Shown here: positions 1 through 11,299 of the stretch, one piece after another | How the letters are laid out: the number at the start of each line of letters is the position of its first letter | How positions within the stretch are numbered: the stretch's first letter is position 1 | Source: Gymnopus androsaceus JB14 | Taxonomy: Eukaryota > Basidiomycota > Agaricomycetes > Agaricales > Omphalotaceae | NCBI GenBank assembly: GCA_009733575.1 | Contig: ML769646.1 | Coordinates: 31,472 to 95,471, forward strand | Reading direction: 5' to 3' | Length of the DNA: 64,000 nt | The notes under the pieces: model-generated | What the model was told of the DNA's origin: nothing | The model's input: the letters and a program-made list of their open reading frames with translations, nothing else | Databases searched by the model: none | Position numbers and translations under genes: made by a program

Positions 1-255
1 TTTGCATGAGCATGTACTAGCAGGGGTTAATCCTAGAACATCTTTCCTCTGGCACTGTGTGTTCCTGAGAAACGAGAGTGGGCAGTTGTAGTCATGTATT
101 TATGTATTATATCTGATGTCTCGTCTTAGACCAGTAGAGAGAGGCAGTAATCAAGTACAATCACGCAAAAAAAATTGAACTATTTCATGTGTTAATAACA
201 TCGACATTCAAGGGAGTTAATTACATACAGAACTCTACTACATATATATGGTCCA
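1..255. other. No gene recognised
   Basis: AT-rich flank downstream (on the minus strand) of the GH31 relic. Nothing coding could be supported here. Confidence 0.5.
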
Positions 256-3200
256 TTATGCTTCCACCCGCATTTCAAAGGCTTCATCAAACGGAATCCC
301 AATCATCACTTCCAATACCTGGCTTTCAGCATCGTATTCATACGTCCCGTTTCCAACTGACTGGCCCGACTCGGTGGCCACAGACACACCCTTCGGTGCC
401 TGATTAACACCCAAGATCTTCACGTCCATGATATTCACTCCAAGGTCAAACCCAAAAGTCCCCGTTAACGTTGAGAGTTCCATTCCGATACTGAAATGTC
501 ACAGTAGTCGTCCCATTCGTTTGCTCCAATGAAACACCATCATCGACATAAAGTTGCCCCGAAGCGTCGCCGCTGGAGCAAGGGGCGACAACCAGCTCAA
601 AGTCTGTCTGGCGCAGCTCCGTGGTCGTCATAGTCCCGTTTACGCGCAGTGGCAAGATGGACCCCCCGATGATATACACCGGAATCTCCGTAAACTCCAC
701 GTCGTTGAGCGTCACGTTTGAGCCTGTACCGATAACGGGTGCGAGTGTTTGAAAATCGTAGAACGTGTCATTAGGCATGTATATGGTGACTGATGTCGAG
801 TTTTCTTCGATGACTTGGGATACGAAGATGGAAGGACCAAAGAGAAACTGGAGGTCGATGGGGTAGGTAGACGTCTCTTTGGGGTACTTGTACCATAAGG
901 GTTGGATAATGGGGCTGCCGTCAAGGCTAGCTTGATGAAGAGAGGTGTATAGATAGTCCATGAGACGGTACCTGCAGTAAATGGTAAGTGGTTAGTGTGA
1001 AAAAATTTACGAAGATTGAAACTACAAACCGCATATCAAGAACATTCTGTGCTGCTTGAGCAACAACGGGCCAGCGGTAAAACTCTTGACTGATACTCCC
1101 GTCGTTGTTGTGCTATAAATTCCAGAAGTAAGCGAACGTCCAACAACGCTCAAATACATAGAAATACCACCCACATTCCTCATGAAAGGATAGAAACCGC
1201 CCAACATCGCCCATCTCGCACAAAGTGTGCTCGTTGTATTATCCGCATATCCACAAATGTCGCTGACCATAGGAATCTGATACACCCCAGCCATGCCTAA
1301 CATACCAGCAATACTGATCCGGTACTCATGCCACGAGCTATAGTTGTCTCCGAGCCATTTCCCGACATGAGCTCCTGCTCCAGCAAATGTAGAACGCGTG
1401 ATGACGAGAGTGCGTAAACCGGGGCGTCTGGCAAGCATAGCGGCGCGTGTCGCGACGGACATCATAGTACCAAAGAGATTATGGACGTTGTACTCGACAA
1501 GCCCGTTGGCGTGTGTGGCATTGCTCTAGAAGACACTAAAGTATGAGTAAAACGGTTGAAAAATCGCTGGAAAGTCAAGGAAGCGTGTTTACTCACGAAG
1601 GAAGTCAGCGATGAAAGGGCTCCCGCTGCATCCTGAATCGCGTAGGGCGGAGTGAGCAAGTTGACCCGGTAATCTCGCTTTTCCAAAGCAGAGGAAGAGC
1701 TTATATCAGACAGGTTGCCAAAAATAGGAGTGTTGGGATCTGGAGGAGGCGTTGATCTGCCTGGTGGTAAATCCATTTCTACGGCTTGCTCGAAGGGATC
1801 CGTACAGAGTAGAACACAGAACTATAAAACGCTCATAGTGATAAGCAGAAAGGAAAATATTATCTGGTCCAAAAACGTACATTCGAGGGCTCGTTCATGT
1901 CTATCCATGCCCTGTCAATGTCGATACCGTCAGTAGCATTATAGAACAGACGGAATTCATTGGTCCAATAGCTATAGGTGGAGATAACCGTATGAGCCAG
2001 GATGTTTGGCGAGAGAAAGAGATAACATACTCTTGAATGGATGGACTGAACCAATCTAAGGGTCAGGGTCACAATAAGACGCTGGGAACAACCAGAGCAT
2101 GAAGGTCGTACCGGGATATACAGTAACACCTGCATAGAGGATCAGCAATAGGACCAGCTTGTCATGGAAAAACTTATAAGGCCATACCACCGATAGCTCA
2201 ACGCTTCCATTAGGCATCTTCAGCCATACATCCGACGCAGTCCCGCGATCGTAGGGGCCGTATCCTTGACCTGGTGCATAAGCTACCGCAGGATCTGTCA
2301 TGAGCACTAAAATAACAGGGCATCAGGCTAAACATCAGGATGGACAGAGTTAGAGAAGACGAACCGTAATGCTGATCGTGGGCATGAAGGTAGTCCACGA
2401 TCTCGCGCATTCGAAGAAGTGGGAAGTAATCTGGGTCAACAGTGAAGATGCGGCGTCCATCCATGTAATCTATTAGATGCAATACATTTCAGTCTCGGTA
2501 GAACAGAGGCCAATCTCCCTGACATACCAATATCAGTCCACATAGTTTCCAGCGGGATTTCGGCAGCGGAATAGTTTGTTATAACATTAGCGACGTCCAC
2601 GAAACCTGAAATTTACTTTATGAATTGATGACTCATGAAAGCGGTAAAGCGGAAAACGCACTCGTATACCCAAATCGACATTGGTGGAAGCCAAAGCTCC
2701 AATATGGCACCTCCGCTGTAGTTCCCACTACTTCCGCATACTGCTTTGAGAGTTCTACCGGGTCATCCTCGCTTCCAGCCAAAAGTAAAAGTCCAGAACG
2801 CCACCAATGACATTGTATTCCAAAGTCGTACTATCCACGCTCTCTGTGTCATTAATCTTCACATCCATTCCATTGGAATTCAGCAAGAACACGCCATGAG
2901 ATCCAGTGGTGCGATGTTCAAAGTAGATTGGATGGTTCCCATATAAATTGGTGTTGGTTGGAATGAGGTAGGCGTCTCGAGACCAGAAAGTACGTGTAGT
3001 ATTGTATGTGGGAAGGCGGAACGGGTCGCTGTGTTCACCAAGCCCGTAAATATTCGCGTTGGATGGGAGATCGATTTTCACGCGAAGGTACTGTGGCTCG
3101 AATATGATTGGATGAGAGCAGGTCGTGAAAAGAACTTCGCTGGTCGATGTTCGATAGATTGTGAAGGAGAATGGAGACGTTGTGTCGTTGAACTGGATGA

Positions 3201-3340
3201 CTGCCTCACTGGGTGAACCTTGAAAGGTACCGTTTGGTCGAGGCAGAACAGATTCTGGGACTTCATAGCGAGTGCTATTAGCGTCCGTGATTTTGACATG
3301 AATGCGATTCTCTGTTGACTTGTTTGAACAAACAGCGCCA
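256..3340 (-). pseudogene. GH31 alpha-glucosidase, multi-exon, 5' truncated and frameshifted
   Basis: Secreted alpha-glucosidases of glycoside hydrolase family 31 release glucose from the non-reducing ends of alpha-glucans. The minus-strand exons read through the whole catalytic barrel. They include the nucleophile motif WIDMNEPSN (about 1875-1900), the WLGDN acid/base motif (about 1340) and the C-terminal beta domains. Roughly nine short GT..AG introns join in frame, for example around 1105-1175 and 965-1030. Three defects are visible. The N-terminal part, including any signal peptide, is missing beyond about 3340, where repeat-like sequence begins. One T is missing in a T-run near 2780, which shifts the frame after FYF. 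One extra G near 467 shifts the frame close to the C-terminus. Family assignment is firm; loss of function is inferred from the truncation and frameshifts. Confidence 0.88.
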
Positions 3341-3387
3341 GAGAGAAAAAGCAAAAAAAAGACTCGCCTGTCTCGTAAGTCCATGTA

Positions 3388-4910
3388 ATTCAGGCGCTCA
3401 ACCCTGTTTGTTGAACCGCAATTTTTGAGGTATGTTTTCAACTTTCTCCTCTTTTCTTGAATTCTTACTTGCTCCCTGCCTCTCAAGGCTCCGAACGGTC
3501 TCTAAAAACGAGCCTCATCAAGTTGGCGGCGTCCTCTTACGCGTGTTGAACCACCCGATGCGTAGAGTTGGTTGTTCAACCCCCCTTGCTTTCCCTTTGC
3601 GACCGATCAAGCCCGTTCTTTACCGCCCCTGCCACGGTATAACTTCCAAGCTGGGCGCATGGTGAGCATTCTCGTTTACACCGCTCTTACCCCTCTCAAG
3701 CCTCTCGCCCATCCCTAGAGCCAACGGGCACCCACAATTCTGCTCGAAGGATCCGTCGTTGACTCCTGGGCTGGAAATGTTTGCCTGGAAGACGAGGGGT
3801 TAAGCGTCGACTTTGACCCGGATGAAGTGACCAGCTTAGGTAGCAAGTTGGGAGGATTTGGGAACGGAACTGATGGAGGTGAGTTTGATTACGGTTCCAC
3901 TCCATCCCTCTCCCTGTCCTTTTCCAACTCTTCACTTACCTATTAGCCTACAGGAAGTGTTAACGTTGAATCTGCAGACTCCCTCATCGCTAACGGTCCA
4001 AAGGAGGCAACTCCTAAACGGAGGAAGCTCAATACAACGGTCGAAGCTCCGCCGAACAGTCCTCTCCCTTCCTCTGCATCGTTTGCTACCCCCTCCTCCG
4101 ATGCTGCCCATCCTCCCAACATTCTAACTGCTCCCTCTTCTATCGTTGATCATCCTTCAGCACCCCCGAAGCGTAAGAACGGACGGGCTCATGACCGCCG
4201 AGCAAAGATACGGAAAACCAAACAGCAGCAGACAGGACCGGGGCCTTCATCGGATACCTACGGCAAAGTTCTTTCCTATGGCACGGCTATTGAGGTCAAC
4301 GCGGATGCTACCGAGTTTCCTGCCGCCCAGGGAGCCGTTACCGGGAAGAAAGGGAATGTGGATGAACTGGGGGACGCAATTGCGAGGAAAAAGTTCTACA
4401 CTGTTGTAGAACTTGTTAACGATCACGGTTTAGAGCGTATCCCTTCGGATGGCCGGTACGTTGTTTTGTCACGGTAGCTCTTTTGGTACTCACTTTGGCT
4501 TTAGAACCCCTTATCCGATTATTGACTGCGTTGGTCGAATTGTAGCTGTTCTGGCTGGTCAACCTGGCGGTGATTACTCGGAACGGCTCTTGGATGCTCA
4601 CGACGCCATGAAGGTGGAGGGTGCTAAAGTAGGATTGGGTAAAGTATCGCTGGATGGCGATCATCTTAGAGGTCGTTTTCCGGCGTACAACTGCAACGAT
4701 GGGCATGGGGAGTCCTTGACCCGTTGTGATGAATCCGAAAGAGATGAAACCACTCATCTTACGATTAGTAGGGGACAGGGCTGTGATTTGGATGGCCCAG
4801 TATCAAAATTGTAAGTTATTGACTTCCTTTGAGGTTTTGACTGGTACTAAATGCTTCTTGATTTCTAGTTGCTTTTTCTTTATGGGCACCTCGCATTTAC
4901 GCTTCTCCAA
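3388..4910 (+). pseudogene. Dioxygenase-family (agaricomycete, TET/JBP-like fold suspected) N-terminal half, copy A
   Basis: A plus-strand broken gene. It has a Ser/Pro-rich and Lys/Arg-rich N-terminal region (about 3950-4260), then a conserved stretch with motifs FYTVVELVN, GRIVAVLAGQP and, after a GTAAGT intron, FSLWAPRIYA at about 4870-4905. From memory this pattern belongs to a large agaricomycete family whose C-terminal half is a 2-oxoglutarate/Fe(II) dioxygenase-like domain. That catalytic half is absent here, because homology stops at about 4910 and runs into a Prm10-like gene. The frame also shifts near 4735. A second copy lies at 11300-12660 in the same orientation. What is seen: the motifs, the break and the duplication. 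What is inferred: the dioxygenase family name. Confidence 0.45.
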
Positions 4911-4929
4911 CAAGTCGATTGTTACCTCT

Positions 4930-6600
4930 GTCGACATCTGTCTCCGGAGGAGGAACGGAAAATGTATACTCCCGCTACTCCGGGGACAGCTAGTACTACC
5001 CTCGATTCATACTCTGATACTGCAATGCGTGCGGAGATGTTATCTATTATCCCTGGAGAAGATCTTCCTGAGCCTTTGTTCGCTGGGAATAACTCTTACT
5101 GCCATCCGAGGTCACCATCATGGAGTCAAGTCGCTTAGCTCTGTTCAGCTCGAGAGCTTTGGCACTGCTGGAAACAATGGGTGATGGCTCGGACCTGGAG
5201 AGAATCTCTACCGCTCCGGTTGGTCCAGGTTCAGGTATGCCTGATGGAAGTCGACCTCTTTCGATCCTTATCTCAGGTACCAATGCCCGCTCTGAACCTG
5301 CCTCACCAACTAACGAATCTACTTCTGCGCTGAGCGACCAACCTCCGCTTGTCATGGCTCACACTCCCGTACATCCTGCGCCGGAAGACTACTTCTCTAA
5401 CCATGGCTTGCAGGAACCTACGCCCGGTCCAACTCCTGATGGAAAAGGCCAATCTTATTCGAAAACACTTTCGTCCTTGTCGGGAGGCGGTACTACGCCT
5501 GGAGGGACACCATTTTCTTCCATCGCCAAACGGGCCAAGTGGACGGGGGTCTTCAAAGATATTCCTGGAGCGATGCATCTTCCAGCTTATGTCGGAGGAA
5601 AGTCGGGGCAAGAGTAGGCCTGCCACGACTCCGGGAAGTACAGCGACAGCTAGTGAGCAGGTAGATTGGCTGGACGGGTGGAAGGAGAAGGAGAAGAGGG
5701 AAGAGCGGGAGAAGAGGGAGAAGAGGGAACGGGATAAGAAGGATAGGAAGAAGAGAAAAAAGGCGGAGTTTTTTGTATGCGTAGATCACCCGCTATGTAG
5801 CCCAGATTATCCAGCAACAAGAGTTTATCTGCAATCTCGCCGTTCAATGACGATATTCGGTGGACCTGCCCATCGTCTTACGGCTCAGATCCAGGCTACT
5901 GCTCGAGTTCTTGATATCGAGCTATCGTGCATGTACCTTCCGGATGTTATGCTGATATCATTCGAAGACTCGAGTACAGGGACAAGTTTGATCAAGTTCA
6001 TTAAACAGGGTAGTGTGCTTAACATGGGGAAGCTTGCGGAAGGTTACATGATTTATTAGAAGGTATGCTTATCCTTGACTTTTGGTGAGCAAGACTTAAC
6101 CACGCAGGTTATTCATGACGACCTATCCGTATCCGACGCCTCTGCCGCCCTAGACAAACTTATGCGTCGCCCACCGCGGTACAAATGGTGGCACCTCATG
6201 CTCATTGGTGGATTCTGCTCTGCGGCAATTTGCACGGTATCCTTTGCAGGTTCCTTCATAGATTCCCTCGCCGTCTTCCCTCTTGGTGCTATCCTCGTCG
6301 GTGTCCAGCAGCTCAGCGTCAGAAACGAACTTTACAGCAACGTTTTCGAAATCACCATCGCTACCTTGTTCTCGTTTATTTGTGGAGGACTCGCCGCCTC
6401 AAAACATATCTGCTACAGCTGCTACGTCTTCGTCAATTGTGCTTATCCTTCCTGGCTTTATTGTTCTCTCTGGCAGATTGGAGATCCTTTCGAGAAACAT
6501 TGTTGCTGGTAGCGTGCGCCTGTGCTATGCAGTCGTGTATTGTCTGTTCCTTGGTTTCGGACTGGCTATGGGGGCCCATCTATTTCCTCGCCATTAATCC
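4930..6600 (+). pseudogene. Prm10-like membrane protein (ThrE/DUF1212 family) relic
   Basis: Pheromone-regulated membrane protein 10 relatives are multi-spanning proteins of the ThrE (threonine/serine exporter-like) family. A long disordered Ser/Pro-rich region (5100-5620) and a Lys/Glu/Arg-rich coiled linker (5680-5765) precede the conserved core. The core includes HRLTAQIQATARVLDIELSC, YLPDVMLISFEDSSTGTS, IHDDLSVSDASAALDKLMRR and membrane segments around 6200-6580 (GSFIDSLAVFPLGAILVG; SRNIVAGSVRLCYAVVY). The core is spread over three frames. Shifts are near 5785, 5850 (just before SMTIFGGP) and 6418 (between HICYS and AATSSS). It ends abruptly at GLAMGA near 6575, so the C-terminal membrane half is missing. 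Several frameshifts and the truncation make it a pseudogene. Confidence 0.82.
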
Positions 6601-7440
6601 TCCTCTACCTCTTTACTCACATATCCTCTCTTTGGCATGGTTTATTGTTAAGCTCATCCATTGCAGAAAAGACACCTTTGCATCCATTTAACTCCTCGAG
6701 CTCGCTGGACTGTTCATCTACAGATGACCTTGAGCAACCTCTGTCGGAGCTTCAGGGCAAAAAAGTCGCATCATGGTCGCACCTCGAACCGTGTTGTTTG
6801 TCCTGAAGAAGTGTCAGAGGTTCTGTGTTCAGAAGTATGGAAGCGTGAATTTGCTTAACCATCCTCATGCAATGCGAGAAATTGTTCCTTTGAGATGTCG
6901 GGGAGAGTTTACTGTCGGAAACCCAAACCGCTGAGACTTCTTCCTATACCAAGGCTTTCGGACTGCTGTCCGAGTATTTCAGGTACGTTTCTGGTTCTTT
7001 CATCTATACTTCTTTTGATAGTTAACTTACACCTCAGTCTGTCACTCAGAGATGCGGTTCCGAACAACTGACCTTTGGACTGAAGTACGTTTACGGTTTA
7101 CGCCTCCATTCCTAGCATTCACATCAATAATGGATCATCGGCACAGAATACCATTCCTTCAGCGGTTTCAAAGCGTTAATAGCTCAACTTCTGTCGCCGT
7201 CGTAAGCTCGTAGCCTTAAACCCTTTTGCCTTTGTTGTCAACCTGTTTTTATGATAACCGTTCATTTGAGTTGGAACAGCTCTAGAATATACTTAGGTAT
7301 ACATATCTCAAGTGTCATATCGAATACCATTCACGATTTTGTTGTCATTCCAGGTTTTGCGCAAGCGTAAGGTTGGAGAGCGTGAAATTCGAGCTTTTAT
7401 CTACTAAAAATATAAAAAAAGAATCTTCCATGGAAAGCCC
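6600..7440. other. No confident gene; short Ser-rich coding-like stretch at 6664-6806
   Basis: A short plus-strand frame at 6664-6806 has serine-rich, coding-like composition but no recognisable domain and no clear partner exon. The rest (6860-7440) shows no supported feature. Confidence 0.3.
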
Positions 7441-7442
7441 GA

Positions 7443-8203
7443 TTAAAGAGCAGCAGAGTAACCAATATATCTAGCAATCTGGTTCACCATAGCAGCTTTA
7501 CTTTGGTTGGCTGGGCCTCCTGGGAAGTAGTGCTGATACCAACCCGCTGCTTGACCTTGTGTAAGAGTATTAAGGACAGTGATGTTGGTAAGGGCTGGCT
7601 GGAAAACAGGCATCATCAGGCTGGTGAGCACGACTCAATTTGAAGAAAACATACCAAACCGAGGTTAGGGTCTGGAAGATTACCAGCTCCATTACGAACA
7701 GCAGCGAATGGCACTCTCAAGCCATCACCTTTCGACCGATTATCCAAAATGACCAGATCGCGTCTCATCACTCCGACTTCCCCTCTTAACATCTGCACAT
7801 CCCCACGAAGGCCTTGGACTTCCTGAAGAATGGGGTCAAGAGCTGCTTGGAGAGCACCATGAAACCAAGCTGGGGCCGCATCTACGCAAGATATGTGAGA
7901 TATATAGCACATACATTGCAACTCACTGGCTGGTACATTTTTTGCAGCCACAGCAAGGGAGTACTGAGCCACTAGACCACATTCTGCATCCGTAGGGGCG
8001 TTGGCAAGGGTCCCGCCTAGTCGGCTATATCAAACCATCGAAAGAACCGTGAAAAATAAGACTATACGTTGCAGTTGCAATAGAGTCATGTTAGCCTCAT
8101 ACCGACGGGCTCGACCAACGTCGTCGATGGTAGGAGGATTTTGAGGAGGAGGAGGAATGACATTAGAGTTATTTGCTGGTACCGCCAACGCCATGATGGT
8201 CAT
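7443..8203 (-). CDS. Small agaricomycete protein of unknown function, four exons, intact
   Basis: Starting at the ATG at 8203 (or the in-frame ATG at 8194), four exons join in frame. Introns are at about 8070-8020 (GTATAG..CTAG), 7920-7880, and 7650-7598 (GTATGT..CCAG). The protein is about 190 residues. It has a Pro/Asn-rich N-terminus, a central heptad-like coiled segment (motifs LQEVQGLRGDVQML and RGEVGVMRRDL), and a C-terminal conserved block LPALTNITVLNTLTQGQA then YFPGG and IARYIGY, ending at the TAA at 7443. Similar short proteins recur in agaricomycete genomes from memory; no function is known to me. It is intact although surrounded by gene relics, and it lies between the two inverted GH31 copies. 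Confidence 0.7.
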
Positions 8204-8285
8204 GACGTATTATTCCAAGTGAAAAACGTGATTGATTCATCGGAAAAGGGTTCCCACGCTTGCCTTTCCATTATCGCTGAGCGAA

Positions 8286-9344
8286 ATCACGGACGCTAAT
8301 AGCACTCGCTATGAAGTCCCAGAATTTGTTCTACCTCGACCAAACGGTACCTTTCAAGGTTCACCCAGTGAGGCAGTCATCCAGTTCAACTACACCACGT
8401 CTCCGTTCTCCTTCACAATCTATCGAACATCGACCAGCGAAGTTCTTTTCACGACCGGCTCTCATCCAATCATATTCGAGCCACAGTACCTTCGCGTGAA
8501 AATCGATCTCCCATCCAACGCGAATATTTACGGGCTTGGTGAACATCAGCGACCCGTTCCGCCTTCCCTACATACTACACGTACTTTCTGGTCTCGAGAC
8601 GCCTACCTCATTCCAACCAACACCAATTTATATGGGAACCATCCAATCTACTTTGAACATCGCACCACTGGATCTCATGGCGTGTTCTTGCTGAATTCCA
8701 ATGGAATGGATGTGAAGATTAATGACACAGAGAGCGTGGATAGTACGACTTTGGAATACAATGTCATTGGTGGCGTTCTGGACTTTTACTTTTGGCTGGA
8801 AGCGAGGATGACCCGGTAGAACTCTCAAAGCAGTATGCGGAAGTAGTGGGAACTACAGCGGAGGTGCCATATTGGAGCTTTGGCTTCCACCAATGTCGAT
8901 TTGGGTATACGAGTGCGTTTTCCGCTTTACCGCTTTCATGAGTCATCAATTCATAAAGTAAATTTCAGGTTTCGTGGACGTCGCTAATGTTATAACAAAC
9001 TATTCCGCTGCCGAAATCCCGCTGGAAACTATGTGGACTGATATTGGTATGTCAGGGAGATTGGCCTCTGTTCTACCGAGACTGAAATGTATTGCATCTC
9101 ATAGATTACATGAATGGACGCCGCATCTTCACCGTTGACCCAGATTACTTCCCACTTCCTCGAATGCGCGAGATCGTGGACTACCTTCATGCTCACGATC
9201 AGCATTACGGTTTGTCTTCTCTAACTCTGTTCATCCCGATGTTTAATCTGATGCCCTGCTACTTTAGTGTTCATGACAGATCCTGCGGTAGCTTATGTAC
9301 TAGGTCAAGGATACGGCCCCTACAATCGCGGGACTGAGTCGGCG
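8286..9344 (+). pseudogene. Inverted partial copy of the GH31 alpha-glucosidase
   Basis: Near-identical (by eye) inverted duplicate of 2233-3291. It covers the N-terminal beta domain and the first catalytic-barrel exons, including the same introns. It starts abruptly at the ITDANST segment and stops abruptly in the GYGPY segment near 9344. It carries the same missing T (TTTTGG after FY) as the first copy, so that frameshift predates the duplication. It also has its own deletions around 8545-8575, where GLGEH is followed by a shifted frame. It has no catalytic nucleophile exon. The adjacent sequence at 9345 is unrelated and leads into a P4-ATPase relic. Confidence 0.9.
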
Positions 9345-9409
9345 AGAAGAAACGGGCTCGGTCTTCAGATACAACCAGTAACAATAATTCTCCTTTGACC
9401 GAAATACCT

Positions 9410-10985
9410 GGAGTCTGGAGGGAATGTCCATGTCAATCATACACTTTCTCATTCTGAGCTAGACCAGAATGGGGAGCCTATTGTCAGGTATGAGCGGAAT
9501 AAAGTCCGGACAACCAGTGAGTTGCGTTTATTCCTGCTGCAAGCGTCTTGCTCTAATGCTCTTTTAAAGAATACGATACCCCAGAATCTCTTTGTACAGT
9601 TGCCTCGGTGCGTCTCTCAGCTTTCCTCTCCCTATTTCTCACTAAAAGGATCATCCGCAGCGCTGCCAACATATTTTCCTATTCCTTGATGTTGTACAAT
9701 GTACGTCTGAAAATATCCCCTTTGTTATTGCTCTTAAACATTCTATGCAGCGTTTCCTGTATTCGGTGAAGCCTCCGGAGCCATATCCGTCCATCCCTTA
9801 GCCTTCATTCTCTTCGTCACAACTCTCAAAGATGCTTTCAAAGACTATCTACCCTCGACGAAGAAGTCAACACCTCTGCCGTCACCCGCATAGGTGGTTC
9901 TTGGTGCAACGTCAATATAGCCAAGGATCCTCGTTCATGGCTCCACAAGCTTTTCGGTGTACCAGGCGCAAGCGGGAAGCCAGCGAGGCCGGTGCCACGA
10001 TGCGAACAACACTCAATCAAACTAACACGACTATTCGGCTAACAGTTTCGACCTTTCTGATCATGGTGCCAGAGGCAAACGGCTTGACGATATCATGTGC
10101 ATCGACTCGCACAGTTATCCACCCGGGGATGCTTCAACTCCTTCGTTCTCCGAAACTTCAACTAGAGTTGGCATGGGATCCATGTCCAACTATGCTCAGA
10201 GTCAGCATTTGCGTTCAACTAGTGGTTTAGTTGACTCCAGGAAGCTCGGCTATACGGGAACTCTATGGAAGAAGCTGGAGGTTGGGGATATCGTCCTTCT
10301 CAAAGACAACGAGCAGGTTCCTGCAGATGTTGTGTTGGCGACTTTGGATCCGGACGGCACGTGTTATCTCGAGGCCAAAACTTGGACGGAGAGACGAATC
10401 GTAAACCACGGTCGTCTGTAAAGGCTAGCATGGGTATCACTTCCGAGGAGGATATCGAGCGATGTTCGTTCTATCTAGACCCGGAACCACCACACCAGAA
10501 CTTGTATCTATACCATGGTGTCCTTCGTTACAAGGATCCTGCCACAGGAGAACGGAAACAGGAACCCGTGTCGATGAATGAACTGCTCCTTCGCGGTTGA
10601 AGTTGGTTCCCTCTCGATGTTGCTACGCTTCGTTGGCGTGTCACCTCCATTGAGCATAATCTTCGTTCCAGCGCCCATAAAAACGACCAAGCCAACGATC
10701 CAAGCTATGTTTTGGATAGCACATTGTCATCATCAATTTCCTTATCCTACCATCCTGCGTCCCCAAAACCTGGATTATATCAAACGACCTTGGCGAAATC
10801 GAATGTATCTTCTCCGACAAGACCGGTAAGACCGGTAACCTCACCCGAAACGTCACAGAATCCCAAAATTGTTCCGTCCACGATGTCGTTTATGGTGAAG
10901 GTGTAACCGAAGCTCAGCGCGGAGCCACTCCCCGAGATGGACACTGACATGCCTCGGGGGGAGCTCAGCGACTTTATCATATTCC
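9410..10985 (+). pseudogene. P4-type phospholipid-transporting ATPase (flippase) fragment
   Basis: P4-ATPases move aminophospholipids across membranes. Exons read ELDQNGEPIVRYERNKVRTT (about 9455-9515), NTIPQNLFVQLPR (9570-9610), FPVFGEASGAISVHPLAFIL then LKDAF (9750-9840), GTLWKKLEVGDIVLLKDNEQ then PADVVLATLDPDGTCYLE (10255-10375), SFYLDPEPPHQNLYLYHGV (10465-10530) and the phosphorylation region DLGEIECIFSDKTG at 10785-10830. The frame changes repeatedly: near 9840, twice near 10385-10410, and again near 10595. The DKTGT motif is altered to DKTGKTGN by an apparent 9-bp duplication. The sequence ends soon after GEGVTEAQRG near 10925. All cytoplasmic N and P domains beyond the motif and the later membrane helices are missing. 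Confidence 0.83.
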
Positions 10986-11299
10986 TTCTATTTAAACCGA
11001 TCTGGTCTTCAGTATGCTAACTCATATTTATCCATTGACTCGGTAAGTCGTAATCTATCGCTTTTCGTTTTTAGTATTTCGCTCACAGCGCGTTTGAAGA
11101 CAATCAAGAGCATCCCAACAGACCTGGGCGCTGTTTTTAAGGAGGAAACCTAGATTGCGCTGGCGGCGGAGACGACAAAAGAGCTGCATGTCGTTAGTCC
11201 CTGCTTTATGCCCCGCGCCTGTTCGTCTCCGCCTAACCTCAGTTCCGTTTGCAGGTATCCAAATGCGATGTAAACGGCATCTCGCGCATGTGATCGGGC
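10986..11299. other. No gene recognised
   Basis: Junction sequence between the P4-ATPase fragment and the second dioxygenase-family fragment. No domain or RNA gene seen. Confidence 0.4.

Noticed and set aside
5349..5626. Alternative plus- and minus-strand frames in the Prm10 N-terminal region
   Set aside because: They are shadow frames of the disordered Prm10-like region, open because of its biased composition.
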